From JAQVIJ01 sp041287365 (GTDB lineage Bacteria; Desulfobacterota; Dissulfuribacteria; Dissulfuribacterales; DYLC01), in contig JBEULL010000004.1 in assembly GCA_041287365.1 (NCBI GenBank), positions 248,001 to 312,000 of the forward strand: 64,000 nucleotides of DNA, read 5' to 3'. A program made the translations under genes and the position numbers. The notes below the pieces were generated by a model, which saw only the letters and a program-made list of their open reading frames with translations, ran no database searches and was not told where the DNA came from. Positions 1 through 8,605 of this stretch are shown one piece after another (position 1 is the stretch's first letter; every line of letters begins with the position of its first letter).

Positions 1-23
1 GGATAACACCCAGTGGCTCCTGT

Positions 24-50
24 CGATAGTTTTCAGCCGATAGTTTTCAG
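24..50. repeat. Short tandem direct repeat (13 bp, two copies)
   Basis: The 13-mer CGATAGTTTTCAG occurs at 24-36 and again at 38-50, one base apart. It lies just downstream of the PxxKW gene, which reads leftward and ends at 100. No function is evident. Confidence 0.5.
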
Positions 51-99
51 AGATGGTGCTTGACTGTTAAATAAATAAGATTGCACCAGCGGTAAAAGT

Positions 100-366
100 C
101 TATCCGCCTCTTGCCGCCCTCTTGGCTGCTTTGAGCGGGTTGACCTTTTTGCCCTTGTCGTCTTTTGCGACCTCCACCTTTACATGGGTTGCAAAATTAC
201 AAAGGCCTTTACGCCATTTGGCCGCAGGCATTGAATAAACTGAGCATAATTTTTTTTCGGACTGAACTGTGATGCGGCTGCATCCCTCGCATTTATCGAT
301 GATTTCCTGGCACAGCATGCCATTGAAAAACAGGTCGTTATTTGTAGAGGCGGTTGTTGATTCCAT
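100..366 (-). CDS. PxxKW family cysteine-rich protein
   Basis: Small soluble protein of 88 residues. The motif PAAKWRKGLCNFATH and several cysteines (CEGC, LCS) match the PxxKW cysteine-rich family, which is common in deltaproteobacteria and has no assigned biochemical role. The C-terminus is rich in Lys/Arg (KAAKRAARGG). The start at 366 is preferred over the longer frame from 441 because AGGAG stands just upstream and the longer frame runs into the tRNA-Leu gene. The cysteines suggest metal binding, but that is inference. Confidence 0.75.
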   Translation of the reverse strand: MESTTASTNNDLFFNGMLCQEIIDKCEGCSRITVQSEKKLCSVYSMPAAKWRKGLCNFATHVKVEVAKDDKGKKVNPLKAAKRAARGG

Positions 367-401
367 TTGTTGCTCCTGTTCTGAGACAATAAAAATAAAA
401 C

Positions 402-488
402 TGGTGCCGAAGGGGAGGCTCGAACTCCCATGAATTTGCATTCACTAGACCCTGAACCTAGCGCGTCTACCAATTCCGCCACTTCGGC
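402..488 (-). tRNA. tRNA-Leu (anticodon CAG)
   Basis: Read on the minus strand, the sequence folds as a class II tRNA. It has a 7-bp acceptor stem (GCCGAAG/CTTCGGC), a D arm with GGAATTGGTAGACGC, an anticodon stem CTAGG/TCTAG around the loop TTCAGGG (anticodon CAG), a long variable arm (TGAATGCAAATTCA) and a T arm with GTTCGAGCC. The 3' CCA is encoded (402-404). The 87-nt length and long variable arm are typical of tRNA-Leu. Confidence 0.96.
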
Positions 489-609
489 AACGGTAATCAG
501 CTATTTTAATTGTATTACCTTGCCATTGTCAAGTCGTTGATGTAAATTTTCTGAAGGTTATCCTTGGACTCCTTGTTTTTACCATCTTTTGTTTGTTAAA
601 GGAAGGAAC

Positions 610-1575
610 ATGCGAATATATAACGGATTGCACGAAATATGCGAGCCATTTCATGAACCTGCGCTGGTAATAGGCAATTTCGATGGCGTGCATCTGGGGC
701 ATCAGGCGCTTTTTCAGAAAGTGGTGGAGGTGGCTGGAGACGGAGACAAGTTGGCTCTGACATTCGAACCGCATCCGATGGTTTTTTTGAGGCCTGAAAA
801 AGGGCTTAAACGCATCTCCACTCTGGAACAGAAGATAGAGATGATCAGGCGTTCAGGTATAGAGCACCTGATCATACTGCCATTCAACAAGGAACTGGCC
901 GATACGCCGGCGGATGTCTTCGTTCAGCATGTGCTGTGCGACAAGATCGGGGTTAAGCATCTTATTGTCGGTTACGATTATGCATTCGGCAAGGGCAGGC
1001 AAGGGGATATACCGTTTCTCAGGCAAAAGGGTAAGGAGTATGGTTTCAGTGTGCATGTGGTAGAGCCTGTCATGGTGCATCATATGGTGGTCAGCAGTAC
1101 GAGAATACGGGAATTGGTTGCTCGAGGTGATGTCCGCATGGTTTACGATATGTTGGGCAGGTACTATCAGATTCGTGGAGAAGTGAAACATGGTTATCGC
1201 CGAGGAGGAAGGCTCTTGGGATATCCTACTGCCAATCTGCATCTGGAGGAGGATTATCTGAGCCCTGCCTCTGGTGTATATGCAGTTCAGGTGATCTGCC
1301 TGTCCAGTTGTTTCTGGGGGGTATTAAATATCGGTGTAAATCCCACATTCAATGGTCAGACCATGCTTGCCGAGGTACATCTTTTGGATTTCGACGGTGA
1401 GCTATATGGCAAAGAGATCAAGGTAAATCTGGTGGAAAGGTTGCGTGACGAGCGGAAATTCGACAGCGTGGATGAACTGAGAATGCAGATAGGCAGGGAT
1501 ATCGAAAGTGCCCGCCTGATTCTGTCGCATGAACCTGGTCTTGGAAGAGGGTGTGTGGAAGGGATTATGCCGTAA
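610..1575 (+). CDS. ribF: Bifunctional riboflavin kinase / FAD synthetase
   Basis: Makes FMN and then FAD from riboflavin in the cytoplasm. The N-terminal nucleotidyltransferase domain carries GNFDGVHLGH (residues 22-31) and SSTRIRE near 160. The C-terminal flavokinase domain shows RRGGRLLGYPTANL, NIGVNPTF and the DGELYGKEIKV segment. At 321 residues it has the usual RibF length. ATG 610 follows AGGAAGGAAC, so the open frame from 589 is not needed. A strong hairpin terminator follows. Flavin supply suits the many flavoproteins nearby, but the gene appears to be single and not in an operon with them. Confidence 0.95.
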   Translation: MRIYNGLHEICEPFHEPALVIGNFDGVHLGHQALFQKVVEVAGDGDKLALTFEPHPMVFLRPEKGLKRISTLEQKIEMIRRSGIEHLIILPFNKELADTPADVFVQHVLCDKIGVKHLIVGYDYAFGKGRQGDIPFLRQKGKEYGFSVHVVEPVMVHHMVVSSTRIRELVARGDVRMVYDMLGRYYQIRGEVKHGYRRGGRLLGYPTANLHLEEDYLSPASGVYAVQVICLSSCFWGVLNIGVNPTFNGQTMLAEVHLLDFDGELYGKEIKVNLVERLRDERKFDSVDELRMQIGRDIESARLILSHEPGLGRGCVEGIMP

Positions 1576-1578
1576 ATA

Positions 1579-1613
1579 ATTTTGCCCTTATGCTCATTAC
1601 ATAAGGGCAAAAT
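1579..1613. terminator. Bidirectional hairpin terminator between ribF and the ferredoxin gene
   Basis: A perfect 14-bp stem (ATTTTGCCCTTATG at 1579-1592 pairing with 1600-1613) encloses a 7-nt loop. T-rich and A-rich flanks suit termination of ribF from the left and of the ferredoxin gene from the right. Confidence 0.85.
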
Positions 1614-1662
1614 GTTTATGCCATAGCGACCAGTGTGAAAATTTGGCGTCTTGTAAAGACTT

Positions 1663-1848
1663 CTATACCTCTTCCACCGTGATGGCTCCAACAGGACAGA
1701 CCTCGACGCAGGTCTCGCAGCCAAGACAGTCATCCTGTCTGGTTGGGACCGGCTTACCATCCTCGAAGTCATAGACCTGAGCTGGGCAGGCGTTCACGCA
1801 TTCTTCGTCGCCCTGACACTTGTCGTAATCGATAGTAATCTGGAACAT
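1663..1848 (-). CDS. Small 4Fe-4S dicluster-type ferredoxin
   Basis: A 61-residue cytoplasmic electron carrier. It has two cysteine clusters, CQGDEECVNACP (residues 11-22) and CLGCETCVEVCP (41-52). The second is a canonical CxxCxxCxxxCP motif. The first has a widened CxxxxxC spacing, as in ferredoxins with one atypical cluster. AAGGAGGAAAAT precedes the ATG at a good distance. It lies alone between ribF and the DsrN/CbiA gene, on the same strand as the latter but separated from it by 200 bp. A plausible donor for sulfur or 2-oxoacid oxidoreductases; its partner cannot be read from sequence. Confidence 0.9.
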   Translation of the reverse strand: MFQITIDYDKCQGDEECVNACPAQVYDFEDGKPVPTRQDDCLGCETCVEVCPVGAITVEEV

Positions 1849-2051
1849 ATTTTCCTCCTTAGTTGTTTTTTTGCCTTTAGGCTATTGAATGCTTTTCATA
1901 TAGACCGAAGAGTTGGAGCTTGTCAACTAAAAAAAACGGCTGGCGATAATTTTCTGTATTTTCAGATGATTTGCTGGAAAACCTTTTGAAACAACATATT
2001 ATGTTCACTATTATGAGCTTTTGCTCTATAAATTTTGAGGCGGTACGTATT

Positions 2052-3458
2052 TCAAAAGAAGGGTTGGGGTTGTTTTGCAAAATCCGAGGCCTTTTGCAGC
2101 AGGCCATGCGCCCATTCGCTGTGGCTCAAGGCATGGATATGTAGATATGTGCCGAAGATGTTTTTGTGGCACAACCCATCGGATTTGCCGTCGAAACCAT
2201 GTCCACGCACGACTCTGGCACTGAGGCGTCCCGAATTATTTCCCTGCAATGGAACAGGTCGTGAATAATGAAACTCATGCCCTTTAAGTGTGACACCTGC
2301 CTTATAAAATGGAGTGTCCTGCGTGATTTCCAGAGTGCAGTAACCATGTCCTACAGGCAAATCTTCCAGCACAAAATCCCAGTCGATGGCTTGCAGCATC
2401 AAGTGTTTCGTACCTCTCCAATGTATGTGTCTGCCAAGATACATCAAACCGCCGCACTCTGCATACACGGGCAGCCCGTTTTCGATAGCCATGCGCAATG
2501 GTTTCATAAGGGACAGATTTTGCGATAGCTTTACGGCCTGAGTCTCCGGAAAACCTCCGCCTATGTAAAGCGCATGGAGCGGTGGAAGGGTTTGTTGGGA
2601 AATGGCATTCACGAAGACCAGTTCGGCCCCTCCTTTTTCCAGCGCCTCTAGATTTTCAGGATAATAAAATTGAAAGGCTGCGTCTCTCAGTACTCCGATT
2701 TTCAGATGGTCTTTTACGGGGTGGGGCATGTGAGGCGGTGATGCTGATGGACATTTTATGGCTGGCGCTGAGTTGGCTGTTTTCAGAATGGCTTCCATGT
2801 CCACTTGTTCATTTATGAGAGATGCGATGTATTCCAGATTTTTTTCTGCGTTTTCGTATTCGTTATATGGTGTTACGCCCAGATGCCGCATGGGCATGGG
2901 GTCATCCTTGAGGCGTTGGACGGTGCCGAGGACAGGAATACCCGTGGTTTGTTCTATAGTAGTGGTGGTCAGTCTTTTGTGCCGTGTGTTGGCGATATTG
3001 TTCAGCACGATACCGGCTATGTTCATGTCCGGATCGAAAATTTTGCATCCGAGTGCGAGGGCGGCCATGGTCCGCGTGGTCTTGGTGGCGTCCATAACCA
3101 GAATCACCGGTGAAGAGAGCAGTTTCGCCAGTTCAGCGGAGCTTTGGCTGCCCTTTTCATCTACTCCGTCAAAAAGCCCTCTGTTTCCTTCCACCAGACA
3201 AAAAGAGCCCTTTTGCCCCCTCATACAGAATGAGTCAAGGATTGTCTCGTTACTCATGAGGTATGGATCGAGATTGTAGCACGGTTGTCTGGATGCCTTG
3301 GCAAGCCATGCTGCATCGATGTAATCGGGCCCTTTTTTGAATGGAATCACTTTAATCCCTTTATTTGCCAGGTGCCTTGCGATGCCCAGGGAGAGAAGGG
3401 TCTTGCCAGAGCCCCCCCGCGTGGCTACTATGGTGATTCGAGGCATAGAAAAAGACAT
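2052..3458 (-). CDS. Cobyrinate a,c-diamide synthase family amidotransferase (CbiA/CobB; candidate DsrN)
   Basis: ATP- and glutamine-dependent amidase of the CobB/CbiA family, 468 residues. The N-terminal ATPase domain has a P-loop (TRGGSGKT, residues 13-20) and DAAWLAKASRQPCYNLDPYL. The C-terminal class I glutamine amidotransferase half has YIGGGFPE and the catalytic Cys in YAECGGLMYLG, with a His in the C-terminal GTYLHIHALSH. In cobalamin synthesis this family amidates cobyrinate. In dissimilatory sulfur organisms the paralogue DsrN is thought to amidate sirohaem for DsrAB. The dsrMKJOP operon 2 kb away favours DsrN, while cbiMQO at 21-24 kb keeps the cobalamin role open. ATG 3458 has GAGG upstream. 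Confidence 0.85.
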   Translation of the reverse strand: MSFSMPRITIVATRGGSGKTLLSLGIARHLANKGIKVIPFKKGPDYIDAAWLAKASRQPCYNLDPYLMSNETILDSFCMRGQKGSFCLVEGNRGLFDGVDEKGSQSSAELAKLLSSPVILVMDATKTTRTMAALALGCKIFDPDMNIAGIVLNNIANTRHKRLTTTTIEQTTGIPVLGTVQRLKDDPMPMRHLGVTPYNEYENAEKNLEYIASLINEQVDMEAILKTANSAPAIKCPSASPPHMPHPVKDHLKIGVLRDAAFQFYYPENLEALEKGGAELVFVNAISQQTLPPLHALYIGGGFPETQAVKLSQNLSLMKPLRMAIENGLPVYAECGGLMYLGRHIHWRGTKHLMLQAIDWDFVLEDLPVGHGYCTLEITQDTPFYKAGVTLKGHEFHYSRPVPLQGNNSGRLSARVVRGHGFDGKSDGLCHKNIFGTYLHIHALSHSEWAHGLLQKASDFAKQPQPFF

Positions 3459-3560
3459 TTTTTATTCCTCACATTCTCATGATTTTCTAATTTAACATGA
3501 ATTGCGCACTTGAGATATGTATTTTGTGAAATCTGTCCATGAATACAGGGAGCAACGTAT

Positions 3561-4403
3561 ATGGATATAGAGTTGGCTCGTGTCGCAGGGTTTTGTATGG
3601 GGGTCAAGAGGGCCATGGAGATCACTTTGGCCATGACAGAAAGGTCACAGGGTCCTGTATATACCTATGGCCCGTTGATACACAACCCTTCTGCCATAGA
3701 ATTGTTGGCCTCCAGAGGTGTCGATATATTGAACGAGATGCCCCAAAAGGGTACTGGTATCGTTATTATTCGGGCACATGGAGTGCCGCCTCAAGAAAGA
3801 ACCATGCTTTTGTCCGCAGGGTTTCGAGTGGTGGATGCCACATGTCCAAAGGTGGTAAAGGTGCAGATGCTGGCCAAGCACTTTGCTTCCAAGGGATATC
3901 TGTGCGTTCTGCTGGGTGACAGGGGGCATCCTGAGGTCAAGGGTATTATGGGTTATGCAGGAGAAATGGGTTGTCTGGTTTCTGACTATCAAGATGAAAT
4001 GCATCTTCCGTACCTGCCTGATGGCCGAAAATACATAGTGCTGGCCCAGACTACGCAGGATGAGGCGCGATATGAGGCTATGGCAAGGGATATCCTGGCT
4101 CGGCATCCAAACGGTCGCGTATTTCATACTATATGTGACTCCACTCATCTGCGGCAGTCGGAGACAAGGCGTATTGCCGCGGAGGTGGATGCGGTGGTGG
4201 TAGTGGGCGGGCAGAACAGCGCCAACACGCGGCGGCTTGTGGAGATTGTTAGGGAGGAAGGCCGTTCGGTCATAGCTATTGAGACCGAAAACGATCTGGA
4301 TAAGGATATGTTCACGGGGTTTCGTCGTATTGGTATCACAGGTGGGGCATCCACTCCTGATTGGGTGATAGACAAGGTGGCAGCCCGTATAAAAACCTTT
4401 TAG
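3561..4403 (+). CDS. ispH: 4-hydroxy-3-methylbut-2-enyl diphosphate reductase
   Basis: Last enzyme of the MEP isoprenoid pathway, a [4Fe-4S] protein making IPP and DMAPP. The three cluster cysteines are visible in AGFCMGVKRA (Cys12), DATCPKV and TICDST. Substrate-binding elements include IIRAHGVPP, LGDRGHPEVKG and GGQNSANTRRL, and the C-terminal GITGGASTPDW is diagnostic. The 280-residue length is normal. It diverges from the DsrN/CbiA gene across about 100 bp and is followed after 9 bp by an uncharacterised gene that probably shares its transcript. Confidence 0.97.
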   Translation: MDIELARVAGFCMGVKRAMEITLAMTERSQGPVYTYGPLIHNPSAIELLASRGVDILNEMPQKGTGIVIIRAHGVPPQERTMLLSAGFRVVDATCPKVVKVQMLAKHFASKGYLCVLLGDRGHPEVKGIMGYAGEMGCLVSDYQDEMHLPYLPDGRKYIVLAQTTQDEARYEAMARDILARHPNGRVFHTICDSTHLRQSETRRIAAEVDAVVVVGGQNSANTRRLVEIVREEGRSVIAIETENDLDKDMFTGFRRIGITGGASTPDWVIDKVAARIKTF

Positions 4404-4412
4404 GCGGCATAA

Positions 4413-4910
4413 ATGGGTGGAATACAGGGGCTTTTTTACCATGATTTTCTGGTGAAGGGGGCTGCGCTTCAAAACTGTTATGAACAGGTATATCGTTTTC
4501 TGACAGGATATACTCTTGTGTCTTATGAGCGTATTCAGCTTTTGAAAGCACGGTCCGTTTTCTGCAAACACCCTGAGTTTTATGAGAGATTACATGCAGT
4601 GGTGCAGGAAAATGAAATTTTTCTGAAGACGCTCATTCAGGAATTGGCGGATGAAGGTTTTCACAGCATGGATGATATCAGGGGGTTGCCTACGGGTTAT
4701 GTCTCCAAATTGTTCCATGTGACAGCACACATGGTGGACGGTTTTTTTGGTATAGATTCCCGTTTTTATAATCTGATCGAAGGGTCTCATGGTGTCAGTC
4801 AGTCCCTACGAATGAAATTGGGTTCGCCTGATGCCGAAGATGGCTATTGGCTCGTAGCCGTGGAATGCGCCTACTCAGACGCATTGGTGTGGCAGGAGCA
4901 TCGGGCTTGA
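4413..4910 (+). CDS. Uncharacterised protein downstream of ispH
   Basis: A 165-residue soluble, mostly alpha-helical protein that I do not recognise. It has no signal peptide or membrane segment and is rich in aromatic and acidic residues (FYERLHAVVQENEIFLKTLIQELADEGF). Histidines are scattered (KLFHVTAHMVDGFFGID). It starts 9 bp after ispH and ends before a promoter that serves the dsr operon, so it belongs transcriptionally with ispH. Its position between ispH and dsr genes suggests lineage conservation but not a function. Confidence 0.65.
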   Translation: MGGIQGLFYHDFLVKGAALQNCYEQVYRFLTGYTLVSYERIQLLKARSVFCKHPEFYERLHAVVQENEIFLKTLIQELADEGFHSMDDIRGLPTGYVSKLFHVTAHMVDGFFGIDSRFYNLIEGSHGVSQSLRMKLGSPDAEDGYWLVAVECAYSDALVWQEHRA

Positions 4911-4956
4911 AGGGCCTGATGGGAAAGTTATGATGGTCAAAGTGTTATTTTGGGAC

Positions 4957-4985
4957 TTGACAGGTTTTTGTATCGAGTTTATACA
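4957..4985 (+). promoter_or_regulatory. Near-consensus sigma-70 promoter of the dsrMKJOP operon
   Basis: TTGACA (4957-4962), a 17-bp spacer and TATACA (4980-4985) give an almost ideal housekeeping promoter. It lies about 55 bp before the first gene of the RsbRD-dsrMKJOP unit, with a predicted start near 4992. This implies strong basal expression of the operon. Confidence 0.7.
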
Positions 4986-5040
4986 TGACAAAACTGAATG
5001 TCTGTTCAGAAATTGCGGGGCTTGCATATAGGTCATTAGA

Positions 5041-5586
5041 ATGAACTGGAACGAATTGTTGAGCAATCATAAAAAAGATATTTTCGATCATTGGTATGCC
5101 TTGGTGGTTGCAACCTATCCGGAGGAGACGGCCAAGTTTCTGAAGAGTCAGCAGGATCAATTCGCCAATCCGGTCGGTTCAACCTTTCGCAGCAGCATGA
5201 TGGGAATACTGGATGGTCTTGCAAATGGCAAGGCGCCAGAGGAATTGGTCGGCCTTATAGATGACATAATGCATATCAGGGCGGTGCAGGACTTTATACC
5301 GTCCAGGGCCGTGGCTGTCTTTTTGTTATTAAAGGAGGCCGTGGTTCATTTCATCGACAAAAAGAAGTTAAGTGCCTCTGATGCCTTGATGGAGCTTTCA
5401 AGTCTGGTGGATAGGCTGCAGCTCATCGCCTTCGACACCTACATGAAATGCAGGGAAAAATTGTGGGAGATCAAATATAACGAATTCATGCATCGGCCGT
5501 TTTTTGCAGAGGTTGGTATGTGTCCATCATATCTGCTCAAGAAAGGTATTCTTGGCAGACAGGCGGATAAGAACAATATAAGTTGA
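5041..5586 (+). CDS. RsbRD N-terminal (sensor-like) domain protein preceding dsrM
   Basis: 181 residues, cytoplasmic. The start MNWNELLSNHKKDIFDHWYALVVATYP and helical pattern resemble the RsbRD N-terminal domain, a globin-like non-haem sensor fold known from RsbR-type stressosome proteins. No STAS domain follows, so it is a stand-alone sensor domain. Similar proteins commonly precede dsrM in sulfate reducers (recalled, not checked here). It is the first gene after the promoter at 4957 and ends 10 bp before dsrM, which indicates co-transcription. The role in Dsr complex expression or assembly is unknown. Confidence 0.75.
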   Translation: MNWNELLSNHKKDIFDHWYALVVATYPEETAKFLKSQQDQFANPVGSTFRSSMMGILDGLANGKAPEELVGLIDDIMHIRAVQDFIPSRAVAVFLLLKEAVVHFIDKKKLSASDALMELSSLVDRLQLIAFDTYMKCREKLWEIKYNEFMHRPFFAEVGMCPSYLLKKGILGRQADKNNIS

Positions 5587-5596
5587 GAGGTGTGCA

Positions 5597-6586
5597 ATGG
5601 GAATTCAATTCTCTCTTGGTGTGGTTCTGGCCATTGCCGTAGCGGCCTTGGTCGGGGCCCAGGTCAAAGGGTTGCAGTATGTGTTGGGTATTTTTCTGCC
5701 ATACGCTGCCTTTGCCACGTTTCTCGTGGGTTTTGTGTGGAGGGTGTTGTACTGGGCCAAGTCTCCGGTACCGTTTCGTATTCCTACGACTGCCGGTCAG
5801 GAGTTCAGTCTGCCCTGGTTCAAACAAGCCAAGCTGGACAACCCCAGCACCTTGCCTGGAGTGCTTGGCCGTATGTTTTTCGAGGTCTTTCTGTTTCGGT
5901 CGCTCTTTCGGAATACCAAGGCCGAATTGAGAAGCGGCAATTTGGTCTATGGCCCAAGTAAGTGGCTGTGGTTTTTTGCCCTGCTTTTTCATTGGTCGTT
6001 TTTTGTCATTGCTGTAAGGCACTTCAGGCTGTTTATGGAGCCGGTGCCTGGTTTTGTGCAATTACTTGACCATCTGGACGGTATTCTTCAGGTGGGCGCT
6101 CCGCCTCTCTATCTTACGGATGTTTTCTTTACCCTGGCTGTCTTGTTTCTGCTGGGCAGAAGATTTCTAGATACCAAGGTGAGGTCGATCTCACTTCCCG
6201 CCGACTATTTTCCGTTGTTTCTGATACTCGGTATCGCTGTAACAGGCATTCTGATGCGTTATTTTGTGCGAGTGGACATTGTCGGCATCAAAAGCATTCT
6301 GGTAGGGTTGGCCACATTCCATCCCACTTTACCTGATGGTATAGGTGCCATATTTTTTGTACATGTGGCATTCGTCAGCGTCTTGTTGGCGTACTTTCCC
6401 TTCAGTAAGCTCATGCACTTCGGCGGTGTGTTTCTTAGTCCCACACGTAATCTTGCCAACAACAATCGTATGGTCAGGCATGTGAACCCCTGGAATTATC
6501 CAGTCAAGGTGCATACCTATGAAGCTTATGAGAATGAATTTAGAGATCTTATGAAAGATGCCGGCATTCCGGTGGAGAAGGAGTAG
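5597..6586 (+). CDS. dsrM: DsrM, di-haem cytochrome b membrane subunit of DsrMKJOP
   Basis: Integral membrane NarI-like subunit that links the menaquinone pool to DsrK. At 329 residues it shows about six hydrophobic segments, starting with IQFSLGVVLAIAVAALVGAQV and including WLWFFALLFHWSFFVIAVRHFRL. Histidines in the helices are candidate haem b ligands (FHWSFFVIAVRH; FFVHVAFVSVLLAYFPFSKLMH). It begins 10 bp after the RsbRD-type gene and ends 2 bp before dsrK. Length and order match the DsrMKJOP complex of sulfate and sulfur metabolisers. Confidence 0.95.
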   Translation: MGIQFSLGVVLAIAVAALVGAQVKGLQYVLGIFLPYAAFATFLVGFVWRVLYWAKSPVPFRIPTTAGQEFSLPWFKQAKLDNPSTLPGVLGRMFFEVFLFRSLFRNTKAELRSGNLVYGPSKWLWFFALLFHWSFFVIAVRHFRLFMEPVPGFVQLLDHLDGILQVGAPPLYLTDVFFTLAVLFLLGRRFLDTKVRSISLPADYFPLFLILGIAVTGILMRYFVRVDIVGIKSILVGLATFHPTLPDGIGAIFFVHVAFVSVLLAYFPFSKLMHFGGVFLSPTRNLANNNRMVRHVNPWNYPVKVHTYEAYENEFRDLMKDAGIPVEKE

Positions 6587-6588
6587 CA

Positions 6589-8196
6589 ATGGCTAAGAAT
6601 CTTAAACCACAAGAGATGCTCAGAATAGATTTGAATCCTTCTGGGCCTGGTTGGCTGGAAGAGCCTGTCAAAATCAAGCCAGACATGTTTTGCCATCCTG
6701 CCAAACCACAGAAGATTATAGATGTTGGCATGCCCAATCCCCATGAATGGGCGCCTACCAACGAGGACTGGAATCTGCCAGAGGGGTGGAAAGAGACCTT
6801 TCTTGAGGGTTTGCGGGATAGACTCGACAAGCATCGTTCCTTCAAGATATTCATGGATATCTGTGTGCGCTGCGGTGCATGTGCAGATAAATGTCATTTC
6901 TTTCTTGGATCCGGTGACCCTCGAAACATGCCTGTGGCCAGGGCGGAATTGTTGCGTTCCGTTTATCGTGGTGAATTTACCAAGGCAGGGCAGATACTCG
7001 GCAGATTGGCTGGCGGCCGCAAGCTCACGCCGGAGGTAATCAAGCAGCTCTGGTATTATTTCTTTCAGTGTACAGAGTGTCGGCGTTGTTCTTTGTTCTG
7101 CCCATATGGTATAGATACCGCTGAAATTACCATCATCGGTCGCGAGCTTTTAAATCTTCTTGGTTTGAATATCAATTGGATACAGGAACCTGTTTCCAAC
7201 TGCTACAGAATCGGTAATCACTTGGGATTGCAGCCTCACACGTATAAGGGCAATATCGAGTTTCTTCTGGATGATATAGAGGCCAATGTGGGTATTCGTA
7301 TCAATCCGACCTTTAACCGCAAAGGAGCGGAGATACTCTTTGTAACCCCGTCTGGTGATGTCTTTGCTGATCCAGGTATCTATACATTGATGGGTTATCT
7401 CATGATTTTCGAGCATATCGGTCTGGATTACACATGGAGCACCTATGCCTCTGAAGGCGGTAACTTCGGTTTCTTCACATCCCTGGAAATGGCCAAGAGA
7501 TTGAATTACAAGATATATGCTGAGGCCAAGAGACTGGGTGTGAAATGGATACTGGGTGGCGAATGCGGCCATATGTGGCGTGTCATCCATCAATATATGG
7601 ATACATTCAACGGGCCTGCCGATTTTCTGGAGGAACCTGTCTCGCCTATAACCGGCACCAAGTTCGAGAACGCCAAGAGCTCAAAAATGGTGCATATCAC
7701 CGAGTTCACGGCCGATCTTATAAAACACAACAAACTCAAGCTGGACAAGAGTAGGAATGATTATTTGAAGGTTACCTTCCATGATTCTTGTAATCCATCG
7801 AGGGCCATGGGTATGTTGGATGAACCTCGTTATGTCATCAAGAATGTATGCAATTATTTCTATGAGATGCCTGAAAATACCATTCGCGAGCAGACCTTCT
7901 GCTGCGGCAGTGGTTCGGGTCTGAATGCCAGTGAAAATATGGAGTTGAGATTGCGCGGGGGATTCCCCAGGGCGAATGCAGTCAAGTACGTAAAAGAAAA
8001 GTATGGTGTCAACACACTGGCCAATGTCTGTGCTATCGACAGGGCGGTATTGCCGGCATCCATGGATTACTGGGTGCCTGGTATACGGGTGGCCGGTGTC
8101 AGCGAGTTGGTAGCCAACGCCCTGATCATGGAAGGAGAAAAGGAGCGCACCACCAATCTTCGCGGCGAAGAAATAGCCGATTTGATGGAGGGTTGA
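6589..8196 (+). CDS. dsrK: DsrK, HdrD-like iron-sulfur subunit of DsrMKJOP
   Basis: Cytoplasmic 535-residue subunit thought to reduce the DsrC trisulfide or disulfide. Two [4Fe-4S] ferredoxin motifs are visible: CVRCGACADKCHFF near residue 91, and CTECRRCSLFCPYG near 161. The C-terminal CCG region has DSCNPSRAMGM near 400 and FCCGSGSG near 437, the non-cubane cluster site shared with heterodisulfide reductase HdrD/HdrB. It is tightly packed between dsrM and dsrJ (gaps of 2 bp and 1 bp), so stoichiometric translation is likely. DsrC and DsrAB are not in this window. Confidence 0.96.
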   Translation: MAKNLKPQEMLRIDLNPSGPGWLEEPVKIKPDMFCHPAKPQKIIDVGMPNPHEWAPTNEDWNLPEGWKETFLEGLRDRLDKHRSFKIFMDICVRCGACADKCHFFLGSGDPRNMPVARAELLRSVYRGEFTKAGQILGRLAGGRKLTPEVIKQLWYYFFQCTECRRCSLFCPYGIDTAEITIIGRELLNLLGLNINWIQEPVSNCYRIGNHLGLQPHTYKGNIEFLLDDIEANVGIRINPTFNRKGAEILFVTPSGDVFADPGIYTLMGYLMIFEHIGLDYTWSTYASEGGNFGFFTSLEMAKRLNYKIYAEAKRLGVKWILGGECGHMWRVIHQYMDTFNGPADFLEEPVSPITGTKFENAKSSKMVHITEFTADLIKHNKLKLDKSRNDYLKVTFHDSCNPSRAMGMLDEPRYVIKNVCNYFYEMPENTIREQTFCCGSGSGLNASENMELRLRGGFPRANAVKYVKEKYGVNTLANVCAIDRAVLPASMDYWVPGIRVAGVSELVANALIMEGEKERTTNLRGEEIADLMEG

Positions 8197-8197
8197 T

Positions 8198-8605
8198 ATG
8201 TACGATCTAAACAAGATTTTGGTAGGATTGGCGATATTTCTGCTGTTTTTTACCTTTCCTATATTATACGGTATGGGTTCTGCTGTGCCTGTTCCCAAGC
8301 CCAAGCTGGATACTCCGGAGATTCAAAAACTCATCGACAAGAAGTGTGTTGAAGATACACATTTCATGAAGACCTCGCACATGCAGTTTTTGAATTACTG
8401 GAGGGATAAGGCCGTCAGAGACGATCAAAGGGTCTATAACAGCAAGTTGAACGGTAAAAAATATGATATCAGTCTGCAGAATACCTGTATGAAATGCCAT
8501 TCCAACAAAAAAGAATTCTGTGACAGTTGCCATACATATGCAAGTGTAAAGCCTTATTGTTGGGACTGTCATATTGAACCGAAAGCTGCAAAGGAGTCTA
8601 TGTGA
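8198..8605 (+). CDS. dsrJ: DsrJ, periplasmic tri-haem cytochrome c of DsrMKJOP
   Basis: 135 residues with an N-terminal hydrophobic anchor (residues 7-26) and a periplasmic domain. Three CxxCH haem sites are present: CMKCH, CDSCH and CWDCH, clustered in the last third. Cys50 (DKKCVEDTHF) lies where DsrJ of other organisms supplies the unusual Cys axial ligand of one haem. The gene overlaps dsrO by 4 bp (ATGA), showing translational coupling. Confidence 0.95.
   Translation: MYDLNKILVGLAIFLLFFTFPILYGMGSAVPVPKPKLDTPEIQKLIDKKCVEDTHFMKTSHMQFLNYWRDKAVRDDQRVYNSKLNGKKYDISLQNTCMKCHSNKKEFCDSCHTYASVKPYCWDCHIEPKAAKESM

Noticed and set aside
3645..4571. 308-codon minus-strand frame opposite ispH
   Set aside because: Shadow of ispH: low-complexity composition, no ribosome site, no recognisable domain.
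7681..8304. 207-codon minus-strand frame opposite dsrK/dsrJ
   Set aside because: Shadow frame across two tightly packed dsr genes; no domain and no initiation signal.
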